Positions 58,265 to 64,000 of a DNA stretch of 64,000 bases are shown piece by piece (the stretch's first letter is position 1; the number at the start of each line of letters is the position of its first letter). The notes beneath the pieces were generated by a model. The model saw only the letters and a program-made list of their open reading frames with translations. It was not told the origin of the DNA and did not search any database. Source of the DNA: Hsuehochloa calcarea (lineage: Eukaryota > Streptophyta > Magnoliopsida > Poales > Poaceae); contig CM070602.1 in NCBI GenBank assembly GCA_036346395.1, positions 17,431,098 through 17,495,097 of the forward strand, written 5' to 3'. The position numbers and the translations under genes were made by a program.

Positions 58265-59848
58265 GACTAAAAATGAAAGGAAAATTTAGCTCAATTTGGA
58301 TGCTTTAAATACTATCAAATACTCAATTTGGCTCTTTTGGAGAAGTTTAACAAAATAAGCTCTTTTTGCGAAAATAAAGGCTTAATTTATAAAAAATATT
58401 TGATAATTGGATTTTTAACGGCTATATAAGATGGAAATGCTCTAAATATGTTTATGTGCTTGATTATGTGAAAATTTGGAGCAAAATACAACATTTTTAT
58501 CTTTTCTCTGAAATTCAACACTTAATTTGTTTTCATGTTCAGTCTCAACCGGTCTAACCAGCTGCCCCCAGCGGTCTGACTACGAGCCCCCCGGTCCGGC
58601 CGCCTGTGCCCAACAGTTATACCGGTCCATTGAGTGGAACATCCTTTTTCTTTGGTCCGAATCATTTTTTCTCTCTACTCTTTCGGTCAAACCTCCTTTC
58701 AACCCAAAAACATACTCTTTCTCACCTTTGGTCGTCCCTCACCTCTAGTTCATAGGTTTTTCAAAGTACCAACCATTTGAAAATTATAGCCATTTGAATT
58801 TTGCCAAAATTCTTGCTTTGACCTAAAATGACTAATTCTTGCATATTGTGAGTTTAGCTATTTGAGACGGATTTCCTCATGTAACTGGGCTTGAAATAGT
58901 ATTTCTAACCTATACAAAAAAATAAAAGTGAAAATCTCCATGAAATTCAAATTTGGATGTGTTTTGAGGGTTTGAGCAAAATCATTCTCTTTATGTACCT
59001 ACAAAGCACATTTTGCCTTATCTTTTAAAATAAAATTCCTTTATGAAAATTATTTTTGTAAAATTTTCAGGCAATAAAATTTTCTTTTCTCGAAAGTTTC
59101 AAACCATTTGAACTTTATCTAAAAATGTTTTAACTTTTCTACTCGTGGAACATAAATCCCCTTCCATGCAAAATTTGGCATATCATTTCAATTGAGACTC
59201 CTTTTTCAAAAATTCCTTTTGGAAAATCTTCCTAGGAGTCTAAAGTATATTTATACAAAATGTCAATGGATTTAGACTTGATTTAAAAAAGTTTTGACTT
59301 TTTCTCTCTTTGATCAATATGCTGAAAATCCAAACTTTTGCATGGTTTTGAGCTGATTTGTGATTTTTATATCTCTCAATGGGTTCATAATTTTAGGAAC
59401 TTAATATAATAAGATTTTACACTCCATAGTTGAATTTTGTTGTCTAATTTTCTCAGAGTTATTGAAGCTCGTATGTCCTGTTTTTCATCCCTCTTACAAA
59501 GCTCAATTGGTATGTCAAAATCTGATAACATGAAAATTTCAATTTTCTAAATATTTATGATTTTCATATCTTCGAAATAGTTGAGATTTGGGTGAGCCTC
59601 TCAAAACCAAACTTGTGAGTATTTGCATTTATCATCTCCATGATTTATGTCAGATTTGTTGAAGCATGTATATCTCAAGTTTTTATACGCTTAAAAGAGT
59701 CTTTCTTCGACTTTGTTTATTTTTAGAAAATTGGACATTGAACTTCTATATTTTCAAGTGGTTGAAAATATGATCTCGGAATCTTCATAAAAAATGGTTC
59801 ATAAGGGTATTTCAAACTTATTCATGTGAAAGGATGCTCAAAATATCC
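58265..59848. other. AT-rich stretch, probably retroelement LTR or leader sequence
   Basis: No open frame of note. A GC-rich patch at 58545-58630 has repeated CGGTCTGAC/CGGTCC motifs, a feature I associate with LTRs of rice copia-type elements. The rest is AT-rich with repeated GTTTTGACTTT and CAAAATTT phrases. I cannot set ends or orientation. The part closest to 59849 may be downstream sequence of the reverse copia gag. Confidence 0.35.
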
Positions 59849-60328
59849 TCATATGCTTGTCTTAGATGAGATGCAACATGCAACATTTAAGCAAGATATT
59901 TTATCAATGATATCACAAATAATGCCTACATCCACCTTGGACTTTGATTGCTTAATGACAAGGAGAGTCCCATGAGCTTTCTTTAGCTCCTGATAAGAGT
60001 CTTTGAGAGAAAGAAATTCTTTCTTCAAGGCTTTAAATTTTAACTTCTCCTTGCCAAGATATGCATTCAAGTCCTCTAGCATATCCATTAGCTCACCATA
60101 AGTAGGTTCCTCATCATTATCATTAGTTACCTTTTATTACCCTTTTTCCATGAGACAACAAGGTGTAGAGAATTGTGATGGAGCTTCTTTGATAGCAACT
60201 CCAGCAAGTTCCCTCTTTCTCGAGGACTCATCATCTTCGGTATCAAAGTCGGAAAAGTCTTCATCGGAGTTCCATTCTCTTATGTAAGCTTCACCTTTGC
60301 CATTCTTGTGAAACCTTTTCTTGCCATT
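59849..60328 (-). pseudogene. Ty1/copia gag C-terminal part (C1), reverse
   Basis: Continues, across the solo LTR at 60334, the gag at 62517-63315. The reverse strand reads an acidic stretch (EWNSDEDFSDFDTEDDESS, 60240-60290), CCLMEKG followed by two TAA codons near 60140, then DEEPTYGELMDMLEDLNAYL and a coiled coil rich in Lys/Glu/Leu to 59849. This is the usual C-terminus of UBN2-type copia gag. It is inactive because of the stops and the insertion. Confidence 0.82.
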
Positions 60329-60333
60329 GTAGT

Positions 60334-62511
60334 TGTAACACCCTGGCTATTCGGAAGCCACGATGTTACCTAAAGGATCTAACATGTAATCATCAAGCGG
60401 AAGAATTCAAAACATAACTCCTAGGAGGACATAAAGAAGTCAAACTTTCATAAAGTAATAGCAGTAATAAAGATTGAATCCAAACGATTTAAACAATGGT
60501 GTGATCAAGGTCCACAAACAGTACTAAACAACCATGGCATCAGGAGAATTATCAACTACATCAACATTATTTATTATAGTTCAACATTATACGAATGAAA
60601 GATATAATCAAATCTTATTAATAAAATTGAAGGAAGGTGAAAAGAGTGAATAGTATGGGTGTGACTACTCCCGCCCAACGTCAACATCAATGATCTCCTA
60701 AAATAAACAACAAAGTAAGAATGAGTCGAAACTCAGCAAGTACTATACATGATAAATCAAGCATAAAGTGGACAACCAAACTACAACCGAAATATGAACA
60801 ATTCTCGGAACACATACATGAATGAATGGAATGAAAGAATGCATTGAAGGAATGGACTGCTCAACAGCTTATATCGGTATAGCGAGTGACACACCCGTCG
60901 GTGTTCACTTAAGCCCGAACTTAACAAAGTCCGGGGATCCCAAATACCGTATGAAGAACATTTCATACGGGTGTCCAATATTTCCCACATTGGAGTGGTG
61001 GGACTTACATGCCCATACTGGAGTTGATGGGTCTTTCAATTTCCACTCCCGTGGTCAAAGCGAAAACGATGCGTGTATGGAATGAATCACATGCATTGAA
61101 TCTTTATCACATAAGAATGAAAATAATACATTGCATAGCAACATGGATAGCAAGTCTAGCAATACATACACACACAATCATCAACATTCAATATGAAAAT
61201 ACAAAGTACTTGCCTTCCGCACTGTGACGTGTTAGGAGGCAACGAAGGTGGCCCTCCACACACCGCCGCACCGCCTACACAAACATATATTCAAAATAAG
61301 GATAACTTGGCACGACATAGCTGCAGGTGACCTACACTAACCCTCGGTCTAACCAACACAATCAACAGAGTTGAATTGACATTACACTACTCAGACACCT
61401 ACCCATCCTAATGGGTAGTGGTACGAAAAAAATCATAATTAATTATCTGGAACTCGAAACGACTTGAAACCAATACCCAATGAAACATAACGCACAGAAC
61501 CACGAAACTCTAGTTGACGGGATTTATCGATTCGGCCAAGACAATTAGCTAACCAGCAGTTGAAAATGTCTGACAGACATCTGTCCAGACCACATAATAG
61601 CAGCAAAGAAAATGGCATAACTTTCATTATACAGATCCGATGGAGGTGATCTTTATAAATATGAAAATATTATTAAACATTATACAATAACCTAGTTGGG
61701 TGGAATTTCTGAATCTTAAAGTAACAGGGTCAAAATAAAGGAACAAATAGACAGTTCCTTCTCATCAGACAGACAGAACAGTGCGCAAAGAATATATCAT
61801 ATCTCCTAAACCGTAAGGCGGAATCTCGTGATCTCGGTGGCTATGGAAAGATAAAAACTAGGGCTACAAAACTATAGCAGACAAAAATACCCAATTCTGC
61901 ATCTAAGACACTGAAACTGGGCGCACAACGTACTATACAGATTGGATCTAACAACAGAGGCAAAAGGATCCAACTAATCGAATCGAATTCTCATCTCTTA
62001 TGAATCAAACTGAGAGAGGAGGCCATTGTTACCCTTGTAGAAACTCAAGAATGACGTGGATCAACCTCTCGAAGAACCTCTCTCTCCTCCCTTCAATGGC
62101 CGGCCAATGCGAAGAAGACGAACGGCCGGCGTGACGGCGGGAGAGATCGGCTTCGGGGGAGACCTTGGGGCAGCGCCAGGGATCGCCGGAGGCCAGCACC
62201 AAGGGGGAGGGGAGGCGCCAAGGGACAGGGGAGGTGCTGGAATGGGGAGGAGGGGGTGGCGGCTCAAGGGAGGGAGTGGGGAGGGAAAGGGGAGAGGGAT
62301 TTTGGCCTAGGGTTAAGAAGGGGGGTGGTCGGCTTGGGCTTGGGCCCCCTTGGGGCGCCTCCCCCCTTCTTGGCCTACACTTGGCCAGCCAAAGGGCAGC
62401 CCTAGCCTGGGTCAGAAGCCCAGGTTCCAGAATTCCCCCAAAACATTGAATTTTTAATTAAATCCCCTCGCCCGATTAATATTCTCTCTAATCGATGTTC
62501 GGGGTACCACA
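60334..62511 (-). mobile_element. Solo LTR V, reverse, in copia gag
   Basis: 2178 bp, plus-strand ends TGTAACACCCTGGCTATTCG and GGGGTACCACA, TSD GTAGT (60329-60333, 62512-62516). Same superfamily as X, Y and Z: palindrome array (60868-61056), the GCCGCACCGCCTACACA block, degenerate repeats, and a GC-rich GGGCC/CTAGGGTTA end (62290-62400). No interior. The frames at 62056-62449 come from the GC-rich end. Confidence 0.93.
60868..61056 (-). repeat. Palindrome array in solo LTR V
   Basis: ATATCGGTAT (one change from the palindrome elsewhere), GTGACACACC/GGTGTTCAC, CCCGAACTT-aaca-AAGTCCGGG with one mismatch, CCGTATGAA/TTCATACGG, CCCAC...GTGGG, CCCAT...ATGGG and TTCCAC/GTGG. Confidence 0.75.
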
Positions 62512-62516
62512 GTAGT

Positions 62517-63315
62517 CCTTCTTCTTAAATGATTTCGACTTCTCATCCTTCTTGTTTGGGCAATAAGAAGCAATATGACCCTTCTCATCGCACTCATAAC
62601 ACCTAATGTTGGTGTAGCGCCCTTTGCTTGAGGATTGATCCTTGTCGTCTTTGTCAAAGTTGAAGCTTCGATTGGAGCGTCTATTCATGAATCTACTTAT
62701 TCTCCTTACAAGGAGAGTCATCTCTTCATCGGAATAATTATCGTCATTTTCAACATGATCATCACATGACTCCGCCTTTGACTTGAAAGCAATATTTTTC
62801 TTCTTAGAGGCAACTTTCTCTAAGAGATATTCCTTGTCTTTCTTGTATAGCCGATTTTGTGATAAGATTACCTAAGAGGCCGATAGGAGTCATTCTTGGC
62901 AAATTGGAAGATTTTAGGAATAATGTCACCAATGTCTCATAATTTTTTGGTAGAGCCCTAAGCATTTTACTTACAACATCAAGATCTGTTAGTGTCGAAC
63001 CAAGACATTTGAGTTCATTAACCAAGTTATTCAACCTTGAGTACATCTCATTAATATTTTCATGGGCCAACATGATGAATGTCTCATATTTGATTTTAAG
63101 CATATGCAATTTGGTCTCTTTGACCGCGGATGTTTCCCCATGAATTTTGGATAGAATTTTCCAATTATCGTCAACCATCTCAAGAGAACTCACTCTATTG
63201 AATTCATCCACGTTAAAGGTTCCATAAAGTGCATTCAATGCTTGAGCATTTATGAGAGCGTTCCATTCATATAAATCAGTGAGATGATTGGGATCAATGG
63301 GCATAAAAAAACACT
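62517..63315 (-). pseudogene. Ty1/copia gag N-terminal and central part (C1), reverse
   Basis: The reverse frame from 63315 to 62804 reads FFMPIDPNHLTDLYEWNALI, later AKETKLHMLKIKYETF-like blocks (VKETKLHMLKIKYETFIM), ENINEMYSRLNNLVNELKCL and LRALPKNYETLVTLFL, which are the hallmark blocks of UBN2/copia gag. After a frameshift the zinc knuckle C-Y-E-C-D-E-K-G-H-I-A-S-Y-C (CX2CX4HX4C, intact) lies at 62560-62601, with basic flanks. The gag start is cut by the LTR at 63316; the first residues of the open frame (MGCYK) are LTR sequence read backward and not gag. Split at 62516 by solo LTR V. Confidence 0.9.
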
Positions 63316-64000
63316 TGTAACATCCCAAAGTTATGTTACCAAAAATAAAATTAATAAAAGTATTATTTTATTAGATTTTTTGAAATTTAAAAATTTTATT
63401 GCTTCTCTTGAATTTCCAAGAGTTTAAAAAGCCAAAATTAAAATTTATTATGTTTTACGGGTTTCTATTGGGTTTAAAGTTGAAAAATAAAATTTAATTA
63501 TTTTTCTAAATTTTATGATATTTTAAAAGCTTTCCCTTAATTATTTTAAAGCCAAAATAAATTATGTATAAAAATTAATTACCAATTATGAGTTGAAAAT
63601 ATTTTATTTAAGTCTAAAATGACTAAGGGGATTTCTATGAATTTTTCCATGTTTGTTGTACTTTATTTGTTATTTTGTAAAGCCTAATTGAATTATTTGA
63701 ATTATTTTAAATCAATAAAGCTCTCAAAAAACCGAACAGTGGTTGGGTCGAATTCCTTCTCGACCCACTGCCTTTTTCTTCAGTGTTGGCCGCTTCGACC
63801 AGCCTATCCTCTCTCCCTCTCTCTTTCCGTCTGATCCCACCTGTCATCCTCATCATCTCCTTCGTCTTCCATCGGCCAAAACAGAGCGCCGCCCGACCGG
63901 TCGATTAAACCGCATTGAATCGTCAGTTTCCACTCGAGATCATGTCCAATAAATACCACAATCATCCTTCAGTCCTGGCCGAACACAATCGATTGTTTCT
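63316..64000 (+). mobile_element. Start of a forward gypsy LTR, runs off the window
   Basis: Begins TGTAACATCCC after ACACT (possible TSD, 63311-63315) in copia gag. The AT-rich start follows the element 2 LTR line by line in divergent form (TTTTAAAAGCTTTCCC, ATTTTATTTAAGTC), then a GC-rich part begins near 63750. Related to but clearly distinct from the element 2 family. The right end lies outside the window. Confidence 0.7.

Noticed and set aside
58181..58748. Possible two-exon gene with the frames at 58181 and 58527
   Set aside because: The first is 27 codons after a PBS and best read as a gag start; the second lies in the CGGTCTGAC patch and has no domain.

Overview
The window is a stretch of plant heterochromatin made almost entirely of nested LTR retrotransposons. 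I see no host protein gene, rRNA or tRNA gene, and no CRISPR. The element types point to a grass (Poaceae), most like a rice relative: Tekay/Del-type Ty3/gypsy chromoviruses with LTRs of 2.2 to 3.1 kb, an extra ORF before gag in one of them, and Ty1/copia elements with UBN2-type gag. The species cannot be fixed from the sequence. Most boundaries were set by TG...CA ends, 5-bp target-site duplications (TSDs), the tRNA-Met primer-binding site (PBS, TGGTATCAGAGC) and the polypurine tract (PPT).

Left (1-10235): a reverse LTR (Y) enters from the left edge and ends at 9918. It is split by a complete non-autonomous element, NA1 (121-8615, TSD AAGAT), with 2.06-kb LTRs and a 4.4-kb interior without intact gag or pol. 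Y itself sits in a reverse copia reverse-transcriptase fragment (9919-10235).

Centre (10236-38221): the first part of a forward LTR (W) and a forward copia gag fragment (C2) come first. C2 is split by element 2 (12162-33737, TSD GTCTT), a Tekay-type chromovirus with an intact extra ORF and a broken gag-pol ending in a chromodomain. Its 3' LTR is split by element 3 (23354-33276, TSD CCGAT), a reverse chromovirus with broken gag-pol. C2 then runs directly into a truncated reverse element Z (34786-38221).

Right (38222-64000): W-type LTR sequence continues and ends at a PBS at 57879. It carries a reverse solo LTR of the element 2 family (39208-42353, TSD TGTTA) and a compound insertion X (42804-57528, TSD ACTGG). 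X is a reverse LTR containing a TRIM element and a second non-autonomous element NA2, part of which has been tandemly duplicated so that one copy is now a solo LTR (55220-57445, TSD AGGAA). A reverse copia gag (59849-63315), split by another solo LTR (60334-62511, TSD GTAGT), and the start of one more LTR (63316 onward) end the window.

How the parts relate: element 3 is a plausible autonomous relative of the non-autonomous family (NA1, NA2, Z and the solo LTRs X, Y, V), because they share sequence next to the PBS and the PPT and a pol relic. All these LTRs also carry a run of short palindromes whose stems change in a compensated way between subfamilies, which is the most interesting structure found here. 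Many differences between otherwise near-identical copies fall at CAG/CTG sites and recur as the same multi-base swap, so some frameshifts may be sequencing error rather than decay.
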